Shown here: piece by piece, positions 33,962 to 40,979 of the stretch | How the letters are laid out: each line of letters opens with the position of its first letter | Position numbering within the stretch: position 1 is the first letter of the stretch | The notes under the pieces: model-generated | Database searches by the model: none | Told to the model about the DNA's origin: nothing | What the model saw: the letters and a program-made list of their open reading frames with translations, nothing else | Translations under genes and position numbers: made by a program | DNA from: Janthinobacterium sp. CG3 | GTDB taxonomy: Bacteria; Pseudomonadota; Gammaproteobacteria; Burkholderiales; Burkholderiaceae_D | DNA length: 64,000 bases | NCBI RefSeq assembly: GCF_000344615.1 | Contig: NZ_KB467826.1 | Span: forward strand, 1 to 64,000 | Direction of reading: 5' to 3'

Positions 33962-34028
33962 GTTTAGCTAAATTATTTTCGTTTAGCTACCGAAAACGCT
34001 TGACCGCTTCGCAAAGTTTAGCTAAACT
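33962..34028 (+). promoter_or_regulatory. korA-incC-korB operon promoter with KorA operators
   Basis: The -35 TTGACC (34000-34005) and -10 TAAACT (34023-34028) have 17-bp spacing. A perfect KorA operator GTTTAGCTAAAC (34016-34027) overlaps the -10, as in RK2 where KorA autorepresses. Two further KorA-like sites stand upstream: GTTTAGCTAAAT (33962-33973) and GTTTAGCTACCG (33981-33992). Confidence 0.9.
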
Positions 34029-34079
34029 TTTACTTGTCGCTGGCTGACACCGGCATTTCAAAAACTAGGCGCGGAGCAA

Positions 34080-35171
34080 ATGACTATGGGTGAGATTGAT
34101 GAAAAAGAGGCTAACCGAGGCACAGTTTCAAGCGTGCATCAAAGACTTGGAAGTCGGGAAGCAAACCATCGAGATAGCACGGGCCGTGCTGGTGGACGGC
34201 AAGCCGCAAGCGGGATTCGTCAGCGCACTCGGCTTGACCAGGGGCGCAGTGTCCCAGGCAGTGCAGCGCGTGTGGACGGCATTCGAGAATTCAAATCTGC
34301 CTCAAGGGTACGAACGGGTAACGGCAATTCTGCCGGAACACCAGGCGTTCACGGTCAAGAAGTGGGCAGAGGAAGCAGCCAAAAAAAGGGGTTTCAAGGC
34401 ATGAGTCATACCATGGCAGTCGCGCAGCAAAAGGGCGGGGATGGGAAAACGGCGAGCGTTGTGCATTTCGCGTTCGACTTCTTCGAGCGTGGCCATCGTG
34501 TCGCGGTCGTTGACCTGGACACCCAAGGTAACGCCTCCCATACGCTCGAACAGTTTGCAAGCGGCTACGCGGCTAGCGCCATGTTCAGTGAGAGCGCCGA
34601 CAAGTTGAGCGCCCACTTCGGTGAATTGTCGGAAGGCCCTTTGCTTAGCCTGATCGCGGCCGACAAGGACCTGGCCAACATGGAAGAGCTGGATTTCGAT
34701 GAGGCCAAGGAATGCTTTAAGTCGAACATCGAGGCGCTGGCCAAGAGCGGCTACGACATTATTCTGATCGACAATGCCCCTTCCCTCGGCACCACCCTTG
34801 CGGCATCGCTCTATGCGGCCGACAGCGTGATTTCACCGATCAAGCCCGAGTATTACAGCATCATGGGCATCAAGAAGATGCTTACCGTGATCGCGAACGT
34901 ACGCAAGACAAACACCAAGCTGCAATTCATGGGCATGGTGCCAAGCATGGTGGATATGCGAAACCCCAGCCACGTCCAGAACCTGGCCGAGCTGCAGGAG
35001 GCGTATCCCAAGCTGATGATTCCCTTGACGATAGGGCTGCGCAGCAGCATCGCGGATGCGCTGGCCGACCAGATGCCGGTATGGCAGATCAAGAAAACTT
35101 CCGCCCGCAAGGCCGCCCAAGAGATGCGCGCCCTGGCCGCCTACGCAATCGAGAAAATGGAGATCAAATAA
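34080..35171 (+). CDS. incC: IncC, ParA-type partition ATPase (long form IncC1; IncC2 starts at 34401)
   Basis: 363 aa, RK2 IncC1 is 364. The first ~107 residues are read in a different frame from korA, which lies wholly within this part. An internal ATG at 34401, overlapping the korA stop (ATGA), gives a 256-aa IncC2-like form. Deviant Walker A AQQKGGDGKTASVV, switch regions DLDTQGNAS and ILIDNAPSLGTT. It drives plasmid positioning together with KorB bound to OB sites. Confidence 0.93.
   Translation: MTMGEIDEKEANRGTVSSVHQRLGSREANHRDSTGRAGGRQAASGIRQRTRLDQGRSVPGSAARVDGIREFKSASRVRTGNGNSAGTPGVHGQEVGRGSSQKKGFQGMSHTMAVAQQKGGDGKTASVVHFAFDFFERGHRVAVVDLDTQGNASHTLEQFASGYAASAMFSESADKLSAHFGELSEGPLLSLIAADKDLANMEELDFDEAKECFKSNIEALAKSGYDIILIDNAPSLGTTLAASLYAADSVISPIKPEYYSIMGIKKMLTVIANVRKTNTKLQFMGMVPSMVDMRNPSHVQNLAELQEAYPKLMIPLTIGLRSSIADALADQMPVWQIKKTSARKAAQEMRALAAYAIEKMEIK
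34099..34404 (+). CDS. korA: KorA (TrfB), global repressor, nested in incC1
   Basis: 101 aa from the ATG at 34099, exactly the RK2 length; a GTG at 34090 is also in frame. MKKRLTEAQFQACIKDLEVG, an HTH ALGLTRGAVSQAVQRVW, and C-terminal YERVTAILPEHQAFTVKKWA. It binds GTTTAGCTAAAC operators, which are present at korA, klcA and others, and acts cooperatively with KorB and KorC. The overlap of two reading frames here is conserved in IncP-1. Confidence 0.95.
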   Translation: MKKRLTEAQFQACIKDLEVGKQTIEIARAVLVDGKPQAGFVSALGLTRGAVSQAVQRVWTAFENSNLPQGYERVTAILPEHQAFTVKKWAEEAAKKRGFKA

Positions 35172-36202
35172 TGAACGCACCACAAACCATCGTGAAAAAG
35201 AAGAGCCGCCTGTCCGGTCTGTTGAACGACGACGCGGCCGATGGCGCAATATCTTCGCCCGCCGAATCGAACCAGCCGGCGGCGCCAGTGCAGACAGGCG
35301 AAATAATGCTGTTCGATATGGACCGGATTCATCCTGACCCGGACCAGCCGAGGTCCAAGGAAAACCCAGGGTTTTCGCCAGAGAGCATCGCCGAACTGGC
35401 GGCCTCGTTCGGCCCGACCGGCCCCAAGTCGCCTATCTCGCTGCGGGACCATCCGGAGATTCCCGGCGAGTTCATGATTAACCATGGTGAACGCCGTTAC
35501 CTGGCAGCGAAGTTCAAGGGCCTGTCGAAGGTCGGGGGCTTCCTCGACAACAACCATAACGAGGACGACCAGGTTATCGAGAACGTCCAGCGCGAAGACA
35601 TGACGCCGCGTGAAATCGCCGCCTACATCGACCGCAAGATGAAGAAGGGTTTCAAAAAGAAGCAGATCGCGGACCTGATCGGCAAGTCGCCATCCTTCAT
35701 CACCCAGCACGCCGCGTTGCTGGACTTGCCAGAGCCAATCGCCAAGGTGTTCAACTCCGGCCGCGCCAACGATGTGACGGTCGTTAGCGAGCTGGTGACG
35801 GCCTACAAGAAGAACCCGAAGGAAGTCGGGGCATGGCTTGAAGATGAGAACCAGGAAGTGACGCGGGGCGAGGTTAAGCTGCTGCGCGAGTTCCTGGACG
35901 ACAAGCGGGCAAGCGAACAGGGCGACCGTGACGGCGATACCGTTGACCTGGTGAGCGGCAAGACCGAAAACGAAGTCAGCAACGAAGAACAGGGCAAAGA
36001 GGCGAAGAAGGAAAAGGAAGCTGATCCCGAGAAGCTGAAAAAGGCGATCATTCAGGTCGAACACGACGGCCGCCCTGCCCGCCTGATTCTCACCCGCCGC
36101 CCACCGGCCGAGGGCTACGCTTGGATGAAGTATGACGATGATGGCGCAGAGTTCGAGGCAAGCTTGAGCGACGTAACGCTTGTCGCACTGCTCGAAGGCT
36201 AA
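35171..36202 (+). CDS. korB: KorB, ParB-family partition and repressor protein
   Basis: 343 aa; the ATG overlaps the incC stop (TAATGA). ParB N-terminal domain with MDRIHPDPDQPR and MINHGERRYLAAK, conserved ENVQREDMTPREIAAYI, HTH KKKQIADLIGKSPSFITQHA, a Lys/Glu-rich linker, and a C-terminal dimerisation domain (RPARLILTRRPPAEGYAWMK). It binds the TTTAGC(S)GCTAAA sites listed here, silences transcription over distance and works with IncC. Confidence 0.95.
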   Translation: MNAPQTIVKKKSRLSGLLNDDAADGAISSPAESNQPAAPVQTGEIMLFDMDRIHPDPDQPRSKENPGFSPESIAELAASFGPTGPKSPISLRDHPEIPGEFMINHGERRYLAAKFKGLSKVGGFLDNNHNEDDQVIENVQREDMTPREIAAYIDRKMKKGFKKKQIADLIGKSPSFITQHAALLDLPEPIAKVFNSGRANDVTVVSELVTAYKKNPKEVGAWLEDENQEVTRGEVKLLREFLDDKRASEQGDRDGDTVDLVSGKTENEVSNEEQGKEAKKEKEADPEKLKKAIIQVEHDGRPARLILTRRPPAEGYAWMKYDDDGAEFEASLSDVTLVALLEG

Positions 36203-36236
36203 AGCGCCGCCGACCTTCCCGCCCTACCAGCTCAGA

Positions 36237-36260
36237 AGCCCGCAATAGCGGGCTTTTTTT
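36237..36260 (+). terminator. Rho-independent terminator after korB
   Basis: Stem AGCCCGC (36237-36243), loop AATA, stem GCGGGCT (36248-36254), followed by a T-run to 36260. It closes the korA-incC-korB operon before the kfrA promoter. Confidence 0.9.
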
Positions 36261-36270
36261 CCGCCTGAAA

Positions 36271-36365
36271 TTTAGCCGCTAAATTTAATGCTGCACGAAT
36301 TCGATAATAATAATATTATTCTTACTAATATTCTTACTATTTTTATTCTTATTCTGTTACCATAT
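36271..36365 (+). promoter_or_regulatory. kfrA control region: KorB operator and KfrA-type direct repeats
   Basis: A perfect OB TTTAGCCGCTAAA at 36271-36283. It is followed by a very AT-rich stretch with repeated TTATTCTTACTA / ATATTCTTACTAT / TTATTCTTATTCTG units (about 36313-36357). KfrA proteins bind repeated sites at their own promoter, so this is the likely autorepression operator. The SD TTGGAGG is at about 36375-36381. Confidence 0.8.
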
Positions 36366-36388
36366 CTTCTTACTATTGGAGGTTCATC

Positions 36389-37381
36389 ATGGGAATTGCC
36401 AAAGAAGCCCGCGACCGCATTTTTGCTGCAGCAAATTCGCTCTATGAGCAGGCCGGCTGTGCCGGCAATTTCCCGACCGTGGACGCGGTGCGCAAGCTCG
36501 CCAAGGTCAACATGAACGATGCGAGCGTTGGCATGAAGGAGTGGCGCCGAACTCAGGCGACGCAGGCAGCGCCCGTGGCCGTGCAGGTGCCGGAGGCCGT
36601 ACAGCACGCTAATGCCGTCGCATTGGCGAACCTGTGGCACGAGGCCCAGGAGCTGGCGAACGAGTCGCTGAGGGCCGTGCAGGCCGGCTGGGACGCCGAG
36701 CGCATCGAGGCCGAGACCCTGAACAAGCAGATCGGCGATGCCTACGAGGCCCTTTCCCTCACCTTCGATGCGGCCCAGCAGGATGCCGCGCTGGTCAAGA
36801 TGAGTATTGACCAGTCCGAAGCGATGGTCCAGGACCTGCAGGCCGAACTCGAAGCGGCCACCGTCGCGCTGACGGCCGCCAAGGCGGCCACCGTCACGGC
36901 CGACGCCCGCACCGTGGAAATCAAGCGCCGCGCCGACGAGCTGCGTTCAGAACTCGATCACGCCCATCAGGAAGCCTCCCAGGTGCGCGAAGAGCTGGCC
37001 GCCTTGCGCCAGGCCCGTCACGCCGAGGTCGAGGCACTGAGGGCTGCTACGGCGGCCCAGCAGGCACGTTCAGATGAAGCGGTTGCGAAGGCAGATGCGT
37101 TGCGCACTGACTTGGCGACGGCCCGCGCCAAGGCCGACGCCGCCCAGGACGCACTGCAGCAGGAGCGCGCCCAGGCCGCAGCCGAGCTGCAGCGCCTCGT
37201 CCAGCAGCTCGACCAGGCGAAGACCGACCGCGACCAGGCTGTACAGACCGCGACCCAGGCCCGCGAGGAAGCGGCCAACCTGCGCGGCAAAATGGATGCG
37301 ATCACCGATCAAAACTCGCAACTCCTGCAAACGCTCAAATCGGCGCAGGCAAAAGGCGCGTCCAATAGCAAAAAGGAATGA
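36389..37381 (+). CDS. kfrA: KfrA, long coiled-coil DNA-binding plasmid protein
   Basis: 330 aa (RK2 KfrA about 308). The N-terminal domain (MGIAKEARDRIFAAANSLYE, PTVDAVRKLAKVNMNDASVG) is the KfrA DNA-binding region; the rest (about 110-315) is a long Ala/Gln/Glu-rich coiled coil. It autoregulates and contributes to plasmid stability, working with KfrB/KfrC and the KorB-IncC system. Confidence 0.93.
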   Translation: MGIAKEARDRIFAAANSLYEQAGCAGNFPTVDAVRKLAKVNMNDASVGMKEWRRTQATQAAPVAVQVPEAVQHANAVALANLWHEAQELANESLRAVQAGWDAERIEAETLNKQIGDAYEALSLTFDAAQQDAALVKMSIDQSEAMVQDLQAELEAATVALTAAKAATVTADARTVEIKRRADELRSELDHAHQEASQVREELAALRQARHAEVEALRAATAAQQARSDEAVAKADALRTDLATARAKADAAQDALQQERAQAAAELQRLVQQLDQAKTDRDQAVQTATQAREEAANLRGKMDAITDQNSQLLQTLKSAQAKGASNSKKE

Positions 37382-37593
37382 TTCCATAACAATAGTTTGT
37401 GCCGCACCATGGCAATGTTGTAGAAAACTCACCAATTCTCACGGCATATGCACAGTTAGATCGAAATCAGAGTAATTAAACTGATAAATCGAAAATGAAT
37501 CGGCTAAAATGAGTGTTGTTTTCATGCCACTGCCCCTATGGCAGCCATGTTTACGGCAATGCGATTTTGACCATCTACCAACAGGAGTATTCT
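37382..37593. other. kfrA-kfrB intergenic region
   Basis: About 210 bp, moderately AT-rich near 37400-37510. No gene or known operator was read here. It may hold a kfrB promoter. Confidence 0.4.
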
Positions 37594-37935
37594 ATGAAGC
37601 AGCGCCTTCTTGTCATGAACGGTCAGCGGTTAGTTCAGAGCGAAAAAGGCGGCGACTGGAATACCGACAAGGTAGAGAAAGCCGGCGCGGTGAAGCCGGG
37701 AATCTATAACATTCACCTGTCGTCCCAAGCGGACAAATCCAAGGCGCATGATGGTCCCGTCATCCATGCCGACAAGGAACATGTGTACCAGCAAGTTGGC
37801 AAGAGCTTTGTCAAGCATGACCGCGCCGATTTCGATAAACTCCCTGAAATCGGTAGCAATTCCACCATAAAGTACGATAATGGGAAGGCGACCGTAGCCT
37901 CATCTTCAATGAAATTGGGGCGCGGAATTTCCTAA
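37594..37935 (+). CDS. kfrB: KfrB-like protein
   Basis: 113 aa from ATG at 37594 (SD ACAGGAG). MKQRLLVMNGQRLVQSEKGG, KAGAVKPGIYNIHLSSQADK, HADKEHVYQQVGKSFVKHDR and KLGRGIS are the KfrB signature. In IncP-1 plasmids kfrB follows kfrA and its product interacts with KfrA/KfrC for stable maintenance. A related domain occurs at the C-terminus of TraI here. Confidence 0.88.
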   Translation: MKQRLLVMNGQRLVQSEKGGDWNTDKVEKAGAVKPGIYNIHLSSQADKSKAHDGPVIHADKEHVYQQVGKSFVKHDRADFDKLPEIGSNSTIKYDNGKATVASSSMKLGRGIS

Positions 37936-37940
37936 AGAAC

Positions 37941-37953
37941 TTTAGCGGCTAAA
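37941..37953. promoter_or_regulatory. KorB operator (OB) TTTAGCGGCTAAA before kfrC
   Basis: A perfect OB placed between the kfrB stop and the kfrC ribosome site (TTTGGAGTC). Confidence 0.85.
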
Positions 37954-37968
37954 ATTTGGAGTCATGTG

Positions 37969-38595
37969 ATGAACCAACAGCGCGAGCAGCTACAACAGCA
38001 GGCCCGAGCAGCCCAGCAATCCATCAGCACCTCTTTCGACGCCGAATCCCAGGCCGACAGCCTGGTCGAGCGGGCCAACGCCGAACAGGCCGAGCAAGCT
38101 ACCTTGCTCGACACCCCATCCATTGAAAGCCAATACGCGACCGCCCTCGCCGCCCAGGTCGAAAGCAAGCACGACCAGGTAGAGCGCATCGAGGACCGGC
38201 TCGAAAGCCTCATCGAGCAGCAGTCGTCCCGCCTGCAGCAAGCGCGTTCGCAGCAGCCAGGCCTGATCGCGTTGCCGAGTACGAAATCTAAATGGCAGCA
38301 GCAGATTCATCAGCAGCAGAGCACAATGCAGCGCCTGCAGGGCCGCCTGGAGATTGTCCGAGAAATCAAGGATGGCATGGGTGTCCACGGGCCGCGCATC
38401 GAGGAAATGGCGGCGCGGCGGCTGCGCCACCAGGAGCCGGGCCTAACAAGCGAATGGGACGAACACCAGGAAGAGCTGCGCCGTACCGTGGCCCTGCAGC
38501 GCAAAAAAGAAATGGAGCAGCGACAGTCGGCCACGAATGGCAAGACACTCGGGACATCACAAACCCTCGTTCTCGCCATCGGCACCAGGTCGTAA
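37969..38595 (+). CDS. kfrC: KfrC-like coiled-coil protein
   Basis: 208 aa from ATG 37969 (a GTG/ATG just upstream is also in frame). MNQQREQLQQQARAAQQSIS, a Gln/Glu-rich helical protein to about residue 190 (QVESKHDQVERIEDRLESLI, LQGRLEIVREIKDGMG). Shorter than IncP-1 KfrC (about 355), so it may be a reduced form. Order kfrA-kfrB-kfrC is that of IncP-1. Confidence 0.75.
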   Translation: MNQQREQLQQQARAAQQSISTSFDAESQADSLVERANAEQAEQATLLDTPSIESQYATALAAQVESKHDQVERIEDRLESLIEQQSSRLQQARSQQPGLIALPSTKSKWQQQIHQQQSTMQRLQGRLEIVREIKDGMGVHGPRIEEMAARRLRHQEPGLTSEWDEHQEELRRTVALQRKKEMEQRQSATNGKTLGTSQTLVLAIGTRS

Positions 38596-38616
38596 AAAAA
38601 ACCCGGCTCTGCCGGG
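38594..38616 (-). terminator. Terminator for the traK-traL-traM operon
   Basis: CCCGGC (38602-38607), TCT, GCCGGG (38611-38616), with an eight-base A-run on the plus strand (38594-38601), i.e. a T-run after the hairpin on the minus strand. It lies between the converging kfrC and traM genes. Confidence 0.85.
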
Positions 38617-38659
38617 CTTGTCCTATCTGGCGCCAGTGTCATCGACGGGCGCCTTGGTT

Positions 38660-39097
38660 TCAGTGCAGGACTGCCCACAGCGCGACGGCCGCCGCTGCCA
38701 TCGTCACGCAAGCGGCAAACACATTCAGCCTGGCGATCCTATGGGCATCGCGAACAGGGCCGGAAAACTTCGCTACGGCCGCTTCAATCTCCGTTGCAAC
38801 GCCCGCAGCAGTAGAGCGTGCGCCCTCCTGCATGAGCTGGTCGATGGCATCCTTGGCGGCCGACAGGGATGCGTTGAGGATGCGTTCGGCTTTTTCCCTG
38901 GCGTCATTCCCCCATCTGAGTGCCAGCGCCTCCAATTCCTCCTTGTACTGGTCGAGCTGGGCCTGCTGCGCCTTCGAGCTGTCCTGCAGCAGCCGATTGT
39001 TGATCGTCTGCAAAACAAGGATCGGATCGTCGCGAGACACGGCGATCCCGTGCTTGCTCGCGATTTCCTTGATGAGTTCTTCCAATTGATCGCTCAT
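38660..39097 (-). CDS. traM: TraM, IncP conjugation accessory protein
   Basis: 145 aa, same as RK2 TraM. MSDQLEELIKEIASKHGIAV and DDPILVLQTINNRLLQDSS are close to RK2 TraM. Helical middle, C-terminal membrane helix (IARLNVFAACVTMAAAAVAL). Its start overlaps the traL stop. The precise role in transfer is not known. Confidence 0.88.
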   Translation of the reverse strand: MSDQLEELIKEIASKHGIAVSRDDPILVLQTINNRLLQDSSKAQQAQLDQYKEELEALALRWGNDAREKAERILNASLSAAKDAIDQLMQEGARSTAAGVATEIEAAVAKFSGPVRDAHRIARLNVFAACVTMAAAAVALWAVLH

Positions 39098-39822
39098 CAC
39101 AGCACCGTCGCGTTATCCATCTGAGTGTAGACCTGGCCCTTGATGATTTTGAGGCGCTGGCGGGTCATGATCGTCAGCGATTCCTGCGCAATGGCCTGGT
39201 CGAAGGTCAGCCGGTCCTGGAGCATTTCCCCCAAGTCCCGGCCGTACGTTTCCTTTTTGAGCGACGGAAGCTGGATGATCGCGGATACACGGGCCTTGTT
39301 GGTCGTGTAGGCCTTCATCTGCTCGAATCCCTTGCCCTCATGTTCGATCGGTCCCCAAAATGGATTGAGCCACACCACGAACAGCGCCTCGGCCGGAAAC
39401 TGGCTCACGAGCTGGTTGAAGCCGCTGATCGTGTCCAGTAGAGCCTGGCCACCCGTGACAACCGTATGGACCACCAGTTCGTGCCCCATTTCGGCCAGCA
39501 GTGCCGGCACCTGGTTGCTGATGAGGAAATGGGACAGCGGGACGAAGGAGCTTGCCCCATTGTCGATGATGACATCGCCATTGGCCGCCGCGATCATTTC
39601 AACCAGGGTGTCGAAGCTGCGCGGATTGATTTCCTCGTTTTCCATTATTTCAAGGCGTTTTACGTTCAGCGACTTGTAGCCGCAGAACGTGGAGTTGACG
39701 GGATCGGTGTCGATATTGGTCGGTGGAGCGCCCTTATCGCTGATGAATTGGGCAAGAAACGCGGCGACAACCGACTTCCCAACGCCGCCCTTCCCTTGCA
39801 GAATAAAGTGTATTTTTGCCAT
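39097..39822 (-). CDS. traL: TraL, ParA/MinD-like P-loop transfer protein
   Basis: 241 aa, equal to RK2 TraL. Deviant Walker A LQGKGGVGKSVVAAFLAQ, Walker B-like GDVIIDNGASSFVPLS. Part of the leftward traK-traL-traM operon from oriT. RK2 TraL is dispensable in some hosts; biochemical role unknown. Confidence 0.9.
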   Translation of the reverse strand: MAKIHFILQGKGGVGKSVVAAFLAQFISDKGAPPTNIDTDPVNSTFCGYKSLNVKRLEIMENEEINPRSFDTLVEMIAAANGDVIIDNGASSFVPLSHFLISNQVPALLAEMGHELVVHTVVTGGQALLDTISGFNQLVSQFPAEALFVVWLNPFWGPIEHEGKGFEQMKAYTTNKARVSAIIQLPSLKKETYGRDLGEMLQDRLTFDQAIAQESLTIMTRQRLKIIKGQVYTQMDNATVL

Positions 39823-40223
39823 TATATTAAGTCCTTAACGTTAGGTTCGGGGTTGTATGAAAAGCCGGTCGTACGGTCCGGCGCCTTTACCTTCGGTGCC
39901 GGACTTTTGGGAGCGATCTTCTGATCTTGCCGGCCTCGCTCGATGGCCGGTTGCGGATCGGTTTTGGCCGGCACTGAATCGGCCGGCCTGGATGACTTCA
40001 AGCGGATATAGCGGTTCACGTAGTTGAGAAACGTGTCATATCCGAAAGCCACGCGTTTCTCTTCATGCATGTTGGCCCATATCGTTTTGACCGCATATCC
40101 CGCGTCCACGGCCAGCTTTATGTCATCGCGCACGGCCAGAAACGCGACCAGGTTCTTGTCGCGTTTTGTCGATTCACGCCGCTTCACCCACTCGGCAAGC
40201 TGCTCGGGATAAGACTTCGCCAT
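39822..40223 (-). CDS. traK: TraK, oriT-binding relaxosome protein
   Basis: 133 aa, RK2 TraK 134. MAKSYPEQLAEWVKRRESTK, FLAVRDDIKLAVDAGYAVKT, FGYDTFLNYVNRYI (putative DNA-binding helix), and a basic Pro/Lys-rich tail. It bends DNA at oriT and helps nicking. First gene left of oriT. Confidence 0.9.
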   Translation of the reverse strand: MAKSYPEQLAEWVKRRESTKRDKNLVAFLAVRDDIKLAVDAGYAVKTIWANMHEEKRVAFGYDTFLNYVNRYIRLKSSRPADSVPAKTDPQPAIERGRQDQKIAPKSPAPKVKAPDRTTGFSYNPEPNVKDLI

Positions 40224-40389
40224 ATCAATTTTTCATCTGCTGGAAGTTCCATTTCTTGTCAATTTTTAGCCGTTTTTTACCCGGCTACGCACGATTATAT
40301 GGCGTATACGGTGGCTTTCGTCATATCCGTTGCAAAAAAGACGGGTTTTATTGATATAAAAGAGGATAAATCGAAAATGGAGTGGTATC

Positions 40390-40510
40390 ATTTCTTGGCG
40401 TAATCGACTCGTTGAGTCGGGCAGGATAGGTGAAGATAGCTATCCGGCAGGCCGGATATCTCTCTTCACGCTCCCTTATTCGCGCCTGCGGCGCTCAACG
40501 GGACTCCTGC
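40390..40510 (-). other. oriT: Origin of transfer (oriT), IncP type
   Basis: The minus strand reads CTTCACCTATCCTG/CCCG at 40435-40418, identical to the RP4 nick region; the expected nick is between 40422 and 40421 on the minus strand. To its right a 17-bp imperfect inverted repeat TGAAGATAGCTATCCGG (40431-40447) / CCGGATATCTCTCTTCA (40452-40468) and CTCCCTTATTCG, the inverse of the RP4 GAATAAGGGA segment, fit the TraJ binding site. It lies between divergent traK and traJ, as in RP4. Confidence 0.93.
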
Positions 40511-40573
40511 TCTGCGAGGCCAGGCGGCTACCGCCGCCAACCCCATCGCCTGCCGGCGAACAAGGACAACAGC

Positions 40574-40945
40574 ATGACGGACAAGGCAACAAAAGTGACT
40601 CGGAAGCACAAGCACCTTCGGGTGCCGGTGCTTCCAGATGAGGAAGTCTTAATCGCGCAGAACGCACGGGCCGCCAACCTCCCGGTGGCGGTCTTCCTGC
40701 GCAAAATCGGACAAGGCTACGAAGCACGCAGCATCCTGGACAATCGCCGCGTGGAGGAACTGGCGCGCATCAATGGCGACCTCGGGCGCTTGGGCGGTCT
40801 GTTGAAACTCTGGCTGACGAACGATGCCCGTACGGCCGAGTTTGGCGAGGCGACCATACGCGCCCTACTCTCCAAGATCGAAGCCACCCAGGACCAAATG
40901 CACGGGGTCATGCGCGAAGTGCTGATTCCGAGGGCGCAGCGGTGA
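40574..40945 (+). CDS. traJ: TraJ, oriT-recognition protein of the relaxosome
   Basis: 123 aa, exactly RP4 TraJ length, from the ATG at 40574. Ribbon-helix-helix-like N-terminal region (RVPVLPDEEVLIAQNARAAN) and the very conserved ARINGDLGRLGGLLKLWLT. It binds the inverted repeat next to nic and recruits TraI. An OB site separates it from traI. Confidence 0.94.
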   Translation: MTDKATKVTRKHKHLRVPVLPDEEVLIAQNARAANLPVAVFLRKIGQGYEARSILDNRRVEELARINGDLGRLGGLLKLWLTNDARTAEFGEATIRALLSKIEATQDQMHGVMREVLIPRAQR

Positions 40946-40949
40946 AAAC

Positions 40950-40962
40950 TTTAGCCGCTAAA
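40950..40962. promoter_or_regulatory. KorB operator (OB) TTTAGCCGCTAAA between traJ and traI
   Basis: A perfect OB five bases after the traJ stop and 17 bp before the traI ATG. It may silence the relaxase operon internally. Confidence 0.85.
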
Positions 40963-40979
40963 GTTTTTGGGCGGGCGGC

